This document shows, piece after piece, positions 23,956-34,951 of a DNA stretch of 64,000 bases. Position 1 is the first letter of the stretch. Each line of letters starts with the position of its first letter. The DNA is from Panax quinquefolius (taxonomy: Eukaryota > Streptophyta > Magnoliopsida > Apiales > Araliaceae): contig CM035151.1 of assembly GCA_020205615.1 (NCBI GenBank), forward strand, positions 13,664,565 to 13,728,564. Direction: 5' to 3'. The notes under the pieces are model-generated. The model made no database searches. It was given only the letters and a program-made list of their open reading frames with translations, and was not told the origin of the DNA. The position numbers were made by a program, and so were the translations under genes.

Positions 23956-23994
<39 letters not shown>
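23956..23994. repeat. TA dinucleotide microsatellite
   Basis: An uninterrupted TA run of about 39 bases. The length is likely variable between individuals and may be imprecise in the assembly. Confidence 0.9.
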
Positions 23995-23997
<3 letters not shown>

Positions 23998-24992
23998 TTA
24001 AAGCTTAAAAAATCTCAGATCTGAAATATATGAAAGGATTGTGGTGCAGAATGAGTGGAGGTTGAAGGTGGTCGGAACTGTACAGATTGAAGGTGGTTCG
24101 ATTGCTGGAATCATTCGAATGGGTAAAGGAAGAAGATATATGAAGTTGAGTGAAAATGAGACTTTAAAATTATTGTTTTGGAAGAAATGAATTGGGTTGC
24201 AGAAGAATGTGGGAAAAGAGTGAATTTTCCAACTTCTTCTATTGGCAGATTATCACAGACCTGAATGAGAATGAATGCTCAAAATATACCAGAGCCAGCT
24301 CCTCTTCCTTTCACAAAAGTAAAGTAGCTCTTGGGGGTCGAACAATCTTATTTTATACATATAAATTTAACGTTAATTAGTTAATAGTAGACTCTCACTC
24401 GCCACAATCATTTATTTATTCTCTTTAACAGTTGATCTTTGAGAATAAATTTATCATTCATTATCTCATGTATTTGAGTTTTTTAATATTTAATTTTCAT
24501 TTACTCAATTATAAAGTACAACACATTAATATGTGTATTCATTTCAAATGATTAATAGAATTCACTTAAATTTTAGTTTTAAAACTCTATTTAGGCTCAA
24601 AGTCTAGGAATGAGTGTATTGAGCGAGCGTACGTCCAAGAGTTTCTGTACTGCAAAATACTACCAGAGATAAGCTGGTAGCTGCAGAATTGATTCTGGAG
24701 GATAAAGTCATTTGATCACATGATGAAGAAACAACAAACATGGGTAATTAAATATAGCGTTAATTAATTTGCAAATATAAAAATTAACATTAATTTCATG
24801 CATGGGAGATTAATTATGTAATTAAATTGCTAGCTGCACTAGAAAAAGTAAAATGGAGCAAGGGCCATGGGGTGGATGAAGAAATTAGGTAGTAGAAGAA
24901 GACATTCAAGTATTGGTTCATTGCAGAATGATTGAATATACTACTACATGATTAATATTGAAAATGAAATAATCTTTATGCATCAAGTGTGT

Positions 24993-24998
<6 letters not shown>

Positions 24999-25057
<59 letters not shown>
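24999..25057. repeat. TA dinucleotide microsatellite, long
   Basis: A TA run of about 59 bases preceded by a short TG run (GTGTTGTGTG). It is the longest simple repeat of the gene-bearing arm. Confidence 0.9.
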
Positions 25058-25060
<3 letters not shown>

Positions 25061-25517
25061 ACACATTAAATGATTACGTACATATAAACTACTACTCCAT
25101 TAATTTTCTAACATTTAAATGAGTTGAGGTGAACATGCACAAGGGAGTAAGAGGCAAAATGAAAGTATTAAAATTATGAGTTGTCATTTAATAAGTGGTC
25201 CAATTAATTTGTCTGGTCTCGATGATATGAGAAACAAAATGCATGGCATGGTCGTCTCATGAGACATCCTTTTCATTCATTGTTGTCCCAATAATATATA
25301 TATGTCGCTTGTAATTATTAATTTGTCTTTTTAAAATTTAAACCACATAAATTAAAATCCTCACACTCAATTCATGGTTTGTATTGTATTATAGGTGACT
25401 ACTGTGAATGATTCTAATTAATAGATTTATTATATATCGTATTTATGACTGACTTGTGTGATTGATTGCGACTATTCTAGCTAGCTATATACCCCATATA
25501 TATATATATATATATAG

Positions 25518-25667
25518 TTGGTTAGCATGAAGTTTATTTTTGAATAAATTGGTGATTAATCTACCAAAAAAATATTGATCTGTTGGCGAGCACTACGTAT
25601 GTCAAGATTCTATTTAGTCAATTAATGAAACTTACTTTCAAAAAATAAACTTCTGCTAACCGGATCC
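25518..25667. mobile_element. short foldback MITE of the GGATCCGGTTA family
   Basis: TTGGTTAGCATGAAGTTTAT at the left faces ATAAACTTCTGCTAACCGGA at the right. The central part is more diverged than in the copy at 23375 but keeps AATATTGA and GTCAAGATTCTATT in the expected places. It is flanked on both sides by TA runs. Confidence 0.65.
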
Positions 25668-25697
25668 TATATATATATATATATTGAATATGATTAT

Positions 25698-26224
25698 TGG
25701 ATCAGTCCAATTTTTTATTTTTATTTTTGCATGTGACTCTCAAAAAATATATAATATTTATTTTAATTAAAATTTATATATAATACAGTGTTTTAAGAGT
25801 AATTTGTATACATATACAAAATAGGATTGTTGAGGACTGAACAACTCTATTTTGTATATGTATCCAAATTACACCTAAAACACTATATTATATAAAAATT
25901 TCAATTAAAATAAATATTACTCCCTCCGTCCCAAATTAATTGCTCAATTTTGACCTTTTTAAGTCAAATTGACTATTTTTAGAATTAATAATTAAGCATA
26001 TATAAATATATTTCTAAAATTATAAAAATTGGGGTTAGTAATAAATCAGATATATTTTTCTTTTGGTTATAATCTCTTCACCTATATTTTAAAAAAAAGT
26101 AGAAAAGATTAAATTTAAAATGGTCAATTTAACTTTAAAAAGTCAAAACTAAACAATTAATTTGGATTTTAGAAAATATATATTTTTTGAGAATCACATA
26201 CAAAAAAAAAATAAATTCTATCCA
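25698..26224. mobile_element. foldback element split by a Stowaway insertion
   Basis: The left arm runs from GGATCAGTCCAATTTTTTAT (25698) through ATGTGACTCTCAAAAAATAT and ACAGTGTTTTAAGAGTAATT to TACATATACAAAATAG. The right arm mirrors it from CTATTTTGTATATG to AATTAAAATAAATATT (about 25918), is interrupted by the Stowaway at 25920-26165, and resumes with AAAATATATATTTTTTGAGA, ATCACATAC and ATTCTATCC. The mirror order only makes sense if the Stowaway arrived later. It encodes nothing. Confidence 0.75.
25920..26165. mobile_element. Stowaway-like MITE, truncated at its right end
   Basis: It starts CTCCCTCCGTCCCAAATTAA and matches the element at 9081 along its whole length. It ends after CAATTAATTTGG, without the final GGAGGGAG, so about 15 bases of the right end are lost. 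The left side keeps the TA before CTCCC. It is inserted in the right arm of the foldback at 25698-26224. Confidence 0.8.
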
Positions 26225-26295
26225 ATATTCCTATTTAACAAACTTATCCGCCAAGACTTATTGTAATAATAGAACGAACTAACATCGATGATATG

Positions 26296-28949
26296 TGCAA
26301 TGACGCCCCAAAATTAAATTATCATCACCCATCTTGGGTGCCACTTATACTACATGATGTAATTTAAATACAACTTATTAACATAACTGCCGTAGTATAA
26401 TACGACATAAATCTGTGAGTTTAAATACAAATATCGCCTACTAGATATTATACAAACTCAAAAAAAATCCTCATTACAATTATTATCACACTATTTCACG
26501 TAATAGTGAGGACTACTAATCTTATCTTCGGATCATCACTGCTTTTCCGACTTCATCCAAATTTATATTCTCATTTCAAGAGAAACGTCAAGAAAAGAAA
26601 GGGTGAAATTTCAATTAAATTTCAAAGAAGAAATATTATGACTAAGATAATGCAGAATAAATTATCAATAGTCTTCAACAATGTTAAACCGATAAAATTC
26701 AATAGACAACCAGGTTTAATCTGCAGTTTAATAAAGAATCCATTAAAAGAGTCAAGTAGAAAATAAAGTCTACTATCTTTTAGGTTTTAAAGGTTTTTAT
26801 CATCATCGTTATAAATGAGACTCACTTTTAATAAATATTCCACATCATCGAATCACCCCGCACTACTACCATGATATATTTTTTAGATATCGCGACCACA
26901 ATTATTCACGCACTCTTGGTGAGAATATTTGTGTATTCATTAATAATCAAATGATCACGCCAACAACTCATTCACCAACCGACTACTACTACCATCGAGG
27001 ATTTTTATCACATCATTTGTAACATTCTGATTACGGTCATGATTACAATCAATAGTCTCTGGTTATAATCATACCAAAGTCCATCTACATTGCTTCTACG
27101 CGCCACGATGACTTTCAACATAATATAAACATGAGGATGATGATGATGATGATATAAGAATTCAATAAAACAAGTTCAAGAATTATTTTATCCGGAATTA
27201 TTAACGTCCAAATTATCAACACGATCTCGTTTTGTAGAGTAAAATTCAAGAATGATCGTAAGAATATTTCCATGAAAGATCTTTGGATGAACGCAAATAT
27301 CGAGGATATTCCACTAATTTCATGGAGTATAGAAATTCAAAGTTTTAACTAACCCAGTATAATAAAGAATAGAATAACAAAAGAAATCACCACGCAATGC
27401 GATAGACCATATGCACGTTATTCCAACAGAATAATAAATAACGGAACCAGTCCGCCAGAAACGCATGCATGCGAGGATGTTCCAACAGAATAATAAAGAA
27501 TGGAACCGGTCCAAAGAAAAACACACATGAGCATGGATGTTCCAACGTAATAATAATAAAGATTTTAACCAATTCCGTTGTAAAACACACGCATGACGGA
27601 TGTTCCAACAGAATAATAATAAAGAGCGGAACCAGTCCCGGTGTAAAACACACGCATGCGATGTTCCAATGTAATAATAATAAAGATTTTAACCAGTCCG
27701 CCAGAAAAAACACGTATGCGATGTTCCAATGAATAATATAGAAAGAATGTCACCAAGATAGTAGAATCACAGTATATACAAGTTATTCCAACGTAATAAT
27801 AAGAAATGGAATAACAACAGCCTCTCTTCATGAATAAGAAGAATAACACCCACTTTACATTTGGTAGGAGATTGAATACTCGCAAAGAAAAGTAAGAATA
27901 AAATACTCTTCTTCTTTTTCTTTATTCTCTCTATACTTTCTCTCTATATAACTTGAATGAATTAAGTGAAAAATAATGAAGCCTAGGCCTCTATTTATAG
28001 AAGATTTCTAAACTTAGACTTTAGCCGCGCTGAAAAGCGCAAGGCTTGCGACTAATGATGTGAAAAAAAAGTGGTTTGGCGCTTCAGTAATGTGAAACGA
28101 CAAGTGGTTCGACGCTCCGTAATGTGAAACGACAAGTGGTTCGACGTCTGGTAAAGGTAATTACTATTAACGAAGGTAAATACTATTGACGAAGGTAAAT
28201 ACTATTCACAAGGGTAATTACTTATCGACGAAGGTAATTACTATCGACGAAGGTAAATACTATTCACAAGGGTAATTACTATCGACGAAGGTAATTACTA
28301 TCGACGAAGGTAAATACTATCGACGAAGAGACTCTTAGATGATATATACGAGCCCCCATAAAATAATCAAACTTACCACAAATTATTTTTTTCATCAACA
28401 CATATTTAATCTTTCAACAATTATTAATCATTTATAACTTGTCGTCTCAATTATTGATTTAATACTATAACATATTATACGTATGATAATGTGACAATAA
28501 TTGAATCAATAATATAAGAGATATGATGCAAAGAATTCTCAGAGAATAATTGAAGATAGCCGAGTGACTTCTCACGTAAAGCATCAATAATCAATACCGG
28601 TGTCTACTATGCAACCACGCGACATTCTTGTACTTTTACCAATTAGGGTAGTTCAACAGTTTTTTAACGGTAACACCTCCGCCATTATTTTTATAAAATA
28701 TTTTGTCGTTTTCTCAATCCGACAATAATTTTACATTGTGGGGTCCACCAATGATTGAGTAGTTGTGCGAATATTCCCTAACAAAAAGAATATTCCCCAC
28801 CAAACGAATATTTTATAACAACTTGCATACTTTGCAAAATTTATAAATATTATCCACAACTATAACATTATATCAAATTTATTCCATAATATACAAAAAT
28901 AATATTTATAGAAAAATTCATCTTTATTTATAAAAGCTGGGGTCTTACA
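26296..28949 (-). repeat. element 1, 3' LTR
   Basis: On the minus strand the LTR opens TGTAAGACCCCAGCTTTTAT at 28949 and closes with AATTTTGGGGCGTCA then TTGCA at about 26296. A TATA box CTATAAATAG lies at 28000-27991 on the minus strand. Upstream of it is an array of GGTAATTACTAT-CGACGAA units (28150-28325), and downstream in the transcribed leader are 50-60-bp tandem units (about 27420-27740). Confidence 0.85.
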
Positions 28950-31900
28950 ACCTCCCCTTCTTATGAAATTTCGCCCTCGAAATTAAGGTACGTCTGCACT
29001 ATATGTCGAAGAGGTAAGGATACCTTGATTTCATTTCAGATTCTAACTCCCAAGTCATTTCCTCAACATCGTGGTTCTTCCACAAAATTTGACTTGAGGT
29101 ATAACCTTGGAGCGTAGAATATGTTCCTTCTTATCCAAAATTTGAACAGGAACCTCTTCATACGTCAAATCTTCCGCTATTTCGTCCGGTTCTAACTCAA
29201 TAATATGGTTCGGTTCTTTCATATATTTACGTAACATAGATATGTGAAAAACGTTATGAACACGAGACATATTTGGCGGTAAAAGCGAGTCTATAGGCCA
29301 CGTTCCTCCTACTCGATCGAGGATTAAAATGGACCGATGAATCGAGGATTAAGTTTTCCTCTCTTTCCAAATCTTGTAACTCCTTTCCATGGAGCAACTC
29401 TTAACAACACACGATCTCCTATATCGAATTCCACGTCCTTTCGATGAAGATCAAGATAACTCTTTTATCGATTTTGTGAGGTTTTTATACGTTGTCGATC
29501 TTTTAAATCTTTTCCGTAGTCATACGTATTACCAACTCCCGGTCCCAACAACGTTGCTTCACCCACCTCATCCCAACATACTTTGAAAACGACACTTTCT
29601 TCCATACAATGCTTGAATGGAGCCATGCCAATACTTGCTTGATAAGCTGTTGTTATAGGAAAACTCCACCAATGGTAAGAACTTGTTCCAACTCCTCAAA
29701 TCAAGGACACGTAGTCTTAATAGATCTTCAAGAGTTTGAATAGTCCTCTCCATTCGTCCGTCCGTCTCGAGGATGATATCTTGAAAGCTAAATCGTAAGT
29801 CTGTGCCCATAGCTTTTTGCAAACTAACCCAAAATCGTGAAGTGAATCTTGGGTCTCGATCGAAAACTATGGATACCGGGCATACCATGCGATCTTACAA
29901 TCTCGTTTATGTACATACTGACAGCAAGACGTTCAATTGTATAAGTTTCTCGTATCGGTAAGAAATGAGCGGACTTGGTCAATCTATCAACAATGACCCA
30001 TATCGCATCAATGCCTTGAGAAACCTTAGGAAGACCGTGTCGAAATCCATGGTAATGTGCTCCCACTTCCATTATGGAATTTCAAGTGGTTGCAATGGAC
30101 CTTTTGTACTTGATGCTCCGCTTTAACTCGTTGACAAGTTAGACACCTTGAGATAAACAAATATATCTCTCTCTTCATATTGCTCCACCAAAATGTATGG
30201 CGAATATCATGATACATTTTGGTACTCCCAGAGATGGATTGCAAATGGTGTGTTGTGCGCCTCCATCATGATATTATACTTTTTAAATCGTGGTCGTTAG
30301 GAACACAAAGTCCGGAGTTGACTCAAGTATTCCTTTTCATCGATTCTTGCTTCCTGCGCAGCACCTTCTTGCACTTTCTTCCTCATACGCATCGGCTCCA
30401 GTGTCCGTAGCTAGCTTGGCGGCTTTAACTTTATCGATTAAAGTTGGTTCTACTCGTATACTCGCTATCATCACATGCGTCCACAGAGTCTTTAACTCTA
30501 TCTCCATCCTTTGCAAGTCACACAAATGGGCCTTTGCGTTGACAATATCGCACTCGTATTGCATATGATTTTTTACTCAATCGTCGGCTACCACGTTCGC
30601 TTTTCGAGGATGGTATTGGATGGTATGATCATAATCTTTCAACAGCTTCAAGCCAACGTCGTTGTCGCGTGTTGAGTTCCTTTTGAGTGAAGAAATATTT
30701 GAGGCTTTTATGATCCGTAAAGATCTCCACTTTCTCCCCATACAAGTAATGCCTCCAAATTTTAAGTGCAAAGACAACAAATTTGCCAACTCTAGATCGT
30801 GAGTAGGATAATTCCTCTCATATTCTTTGAGTTGTCATGAGGCATAAAATTATAACTTTTCCATGTTGCATAAGAACACATCCCAACCCTTTGCCCAAGC
30901 ATCACTTGTAGATGACAAATCCTCCCGAGCCGATTGTATTGTCGAACAGTCTTTGAAATAAGTCTCCTCTTGAGTTCTTGAAAACTCTTCTCACATTCTT
31001 CGCTCCAACCGAACTTTGTATCTTTCCGAGTCACCGAGTCGATGGAGTAGCGATTCGAGAAAATCCTTCCACGAATCTCCGATAATAACCAAATTTAAAC
31101 CGAGAAAGCTACGTACTTGGTCCATCGATTTAGGTTGTTCCCGACTTTGAATAGCTTCAATCTTTCTTTGGGTCAACATATATTCCATGACTTGATACCA
31201 CGTGCCCAAGGAATGCTACTTCTTCAAGCCGAACTCACATTTCTTCAACTTGGCATAAAGCTTATATTCACGAAGCTTTTGGAGTGTCGACCTCAAGTGT
31301 TGCTTCATGATCTTCACGGCTTTTGGAATAAATAAGGATGTCATCAATAAAGACGACCACAAAGTGATCTAAATATTCCTTGAATACTCGGTTCATCATA
31401 TCCATGAAAGCGGCAAGAAGAGCATAGTCAATCCAAAGGACATGACTAGAATTCATAATGACCGTCTCGAAGTTCGAAAGCCGTCTTTTGAATGTCGTGG
31501 TTCTAATCTTCAATTGGTGAAATCAAGACGAAGATCAATCTTTGAAAAGAATTTGGCTCCTTACAATCGGGTCAAACAGGTCATCAATACGTGGCAATGG
31601 ATACCTATTTTTGATGGTGACATGATTCAACTCCCGATAATCAATACAAAGTCGCATACTCCCATCTTTCTTCTTCACGAATAGAACAGGAGCACCCCAA
31701 GGAGAAGTACTAGGACGAATAAAGCCAATGTCTAACAATTCCTGCGGTTGGGTCTTTAACTCCACGAAGTTCAATAGAGCCATTCGATATGGGGCTTTGG
31801 AAATAGGTTTTGTCTTAGGTTCAAGGTCGATACAAAATTCAATTTCACGCTCTGGGGGTAGGCCAGGAAGTTCTTCGGGGAATACGTCAGGAAATTTATT

Positions 31901-33069
31901 AACAATAGAAATATCGTTCAAAACTGACGTATTTTTGTTTAAATCTGTGACATGAGCTAAGAAAGCTTGACATCCGTTTTTCAATAAACGAATAGCTTTA
32001 TGGCTTGAGATGACCGTGATTGATTTTAATGGTTTGGTCGTTTGAATTCGCATAATAGGTTGATTAGGAATATGAAAGCTAACAACCTTACGAAAACAAT
32101 CAATTTTTGCATGATAAGTAGTTAACCAATCAATCCTTAGAATCACGTCAAATGCAAGTATTTTTAATGAAATAAGATCGACATGTAATGTGAGGGTACC
32201 GATTTGAACCAAACAAGACTTATAAACAGTGGATGTAATGAAGGTTTCTCCCAACGGAGTTTCCACAGATAAGTCAAAGTCTAATTTCTCCGGAGTCAAA
32301 TTTAATCGATGAGCGCAAGTAGGAGAAATAAAAGAATGGGTAAAACCGGTATCAAATAAAGTATAGACTTCATTAGAGTTTATGATAAGCTTACCCGTGA
32401 TGACCTCATTCGGTTCCTTGCTCTTTGGGAGGTCACAACAAACGCCTCTCCTCTTACTTCTGGGTTTTAAATTTTCTAGGATGGCCTTTGGTGCCTCCAT
32501 CCTAGCTGAATTTGTCTTCATGAACGAACAAAAATCGAGCTAAGTGACCTTCTCTTCCACAATTATAACATGCTTTGACTGGCATGACGCAGCTTTGAGA
32601 TTTGATGATGTGTCCCTCTCCTCCGCATTTGAAGCATATGATAGGTGGTCTTTCTCCTTCCTTAACAATGGGTGCTGGTGCTGACGTCTTTCCATCATTG
32701 TTGAATCTCCATTTCTTGAAATGTCCATTCTTATTGTTTTGGCCCTGATTACCACCGAAGTGGTTACCATATCTGGCCTGTTGATTCCCTCCACGCTTGT
32801 TGTCACCGCTTCGATGACTACTCTCGCTGGTATTATAATTTTGCTTGGGTTTGCTTCTCTTTTAGTTGTGTTGACTCATTATCGCGCTCCCACTAATCGA
32901 GCCCTATTTACAACATCTGAATACAAACACGCTTTATGAAAATAAGATGTTGACGTATCTCCCGCTTCAAACCTCTTAAAAACATTCGCGCCATTCTCTC
33001 TTCATTATCCACCAAGTGGGACGAAACCGTGATAACTCCGCAAATTTTGCCTCGTGTTATTGACGACAC
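28950..33069 (-). pseudogene. element 1 pol and 3' part of gag, frameshifted
   Basis: Reading on the minus strand from high to low coordinates: gag fragment to about 32690; CCHC knuckles (32690-32540; CFKCGGEGH-like and [12 protein letters not shown]); protease with [10 protein letters not shown] in an open stretch (31535-32521) that runs into reverse transcriptase ([20 protein letters not shown]); the catalytic [10 protein letters not shown] near 31340; RNase H and its KANVVADD end near 30580; the integrase zinc region (HTFWWSNMKREI) near 30170; the integrase core ([16 protein letters not shown]) near 29970; and the C-terminal module to 29055. Many frameshifts and stops separate these blocks, so no full polyprotein can be made. 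The purine tract AAGAAGGGGAGG lies at about 28950-28965. Confidence 0.85.
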
Positions 33070-34951
33070 AAAGTAGTATGCACACAAGCCAATCATGTTT
33101 GATGATGATGATAAAGCATATACTTTGTAACAATCTTATTCATTTATTAATAAAAAGTATTAATTTATTAAAGGCTTTTAATTATCTACATGATGTTTGT
33201 TTTATAATATGTGATAAACCCATAGTTTTAAGCAATGCTTTTAGAATAATGATGATGATCATTCTAATGAGATCTAAATTCTTAGAAAGTTTAAAACTAA
33301 AATAGTTCCCAATCATTGGATTACTAAATTGGGGATTAGTGAATCCGGATAGATTGGTACATACGTTGCTTGCTCATCGGATGAGGATGATTGATCTCAC
33401 GATCATTTGTGTGGAGACACTAAAGCAAGTATGTAGGTGCTTATTAGAGAATAAGTTCATCGAACGTGGCTCACTAAGGAATACCTAATGGAGTTTTATT
33501 TGCTGTCAATAGGAATTCCCAGTAGTGATAGTAGTACAAGTGATCCTTGGACTTGAGATCATCATAGTATCTTGTGTATGATGATGAGTTATACTTTGAC
33601 TTATTCCTTAAGACCCTTAGGGTATATCAAAGGGTATGCTTGGGTATAATAAGTTGTACATGGAGATAATGTATGATCAATAAAGAATCTACCACTTCTA
33701 ATAAAAAGAGAGAAATGTCCTATGTGATTCGATAAATGACAACCCAAGTAGTCCTTGGCAAGGAATGAAATTAGAAAGGAGTTTCTAATTTGCATTATTT
33801 GAGTTGTGCATTTAAGATCGAAATACATATAATTAAATAAAATAAGACTTGACGAAGAATTCCATGTCTTATATTTAATTGGGACATTGTATGGTGGAAG
33901 GATTGAATTGATTTGTAACTATTTACTCAAAGGTTCTTTAATGATTAATGTTGAAATCTATATTATCCGGAAAGTCGCTGATCGCTAGGGAGGCTTATCC
34001 TATTGTAGAATAAATATTATTTATTTAAATAAATTAATTATTTAATTTATTTATTTAAATAAGATTAGAATTGTTCTAATTGATTTATTCACAACCTAGG
34101 TTTAATATGGAGAACCTAAAGGGTCACACCATAAAAGGAAGAATAATTATTTAAGAAGTTAATGGCATAATCGTAATAATATGTTAAGTATATTTAATTT
34201 AATCTATGGTGATAGAATAAATTAAATAGCTTAATATTTATTATTTAATATTTTGGAAATATTAAATATAAATTAATAAGAGGAGTCTTATTAATATTAT
34301 TACAATTATTATTATTTTAATTTCTAAAAGAGTTTAGGAATTAATTTAATATAAGTACTCTCATTTATTCCTAATTGGATTAGGAAGGAAAATTAGTTAA
34401 AGGAGTTTAATTAATTATCCCTAATAAGATTAGGGAGCTTAATCAATTAAAAGAATTTAATTAATTAAATAAAACCCAATTCCTTAATTGTTAAGGTGGG
34501 TTGCCCACATCTATAAATAAGAGGAGTCTTATTATGGGTGGGATGGGTTGTTGATTTTTCAACATACGTAATAATTCCAAGTTGTTGGGAGTACACCTTT
34601 TCTATAGAGATAGAAAAACTAGGGTTTAGCCAACCACCCCATCTTCTTGAATTTTATTCTTCCTTGGTGGATCACCTCTGAGGCCAAACATTTGGGTGGC
34701 TAACGCCGATCAAAGGAAGGAACCAAACCCGGTGGATTCAAGATTGAGCGAAAAAGGATTTGGAGGTGAACTTGTACTGAGGAAGCTCGATCTTCAAGGG
34801 TATGATTTATTCTTTATCTTTTCGCTTAATTAATAATTATGCATAAAGGGTGATCCGGGTATATGGTTTGTAAAATTTTTAAACTCGATTTTACTACGCT
34901 TAAGCACTTTTATGCAATTTGATTAAGTTATTGAATATTACAAACCTAACA
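33070..34951 (+). repeat. Copia 5' LTR
   Basis: It starts AAAGTAGTATGCACACAAGC and ends TATTACAAACCTAACA, and matches the right LTR over its full length with few changes. A TATA-like CTATAAATAAGAGGAG is at 34511-34526. Confidence 0.85.

Larger units (their letters stand above)
22630..26295. other. importin alpha 3' flank and MITE-rich spacer
   Basis: About 600 bases after the stop probably hold the 3' UTR. The rest is AT-rich with two foldbacks, a nested foldback/Stowaway and long TA runs. No gene is seen up to the left end of the first large retrotransposon. Confidence 0.5.

Noticed and set aside
27420..27740. Regularly spaced repeats resembling a CRISPR array
   Set aside because: The units are imperfect direct repeats without unique spacers, recur in every LTR copy of the family, and the DNA is plant nuclear.
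31535..32521. 328-codon minus-strand frame as a host gene
   Set aside because: It contains retroviral-type protease and the start of reverse transcriptase and belongs to element 1.
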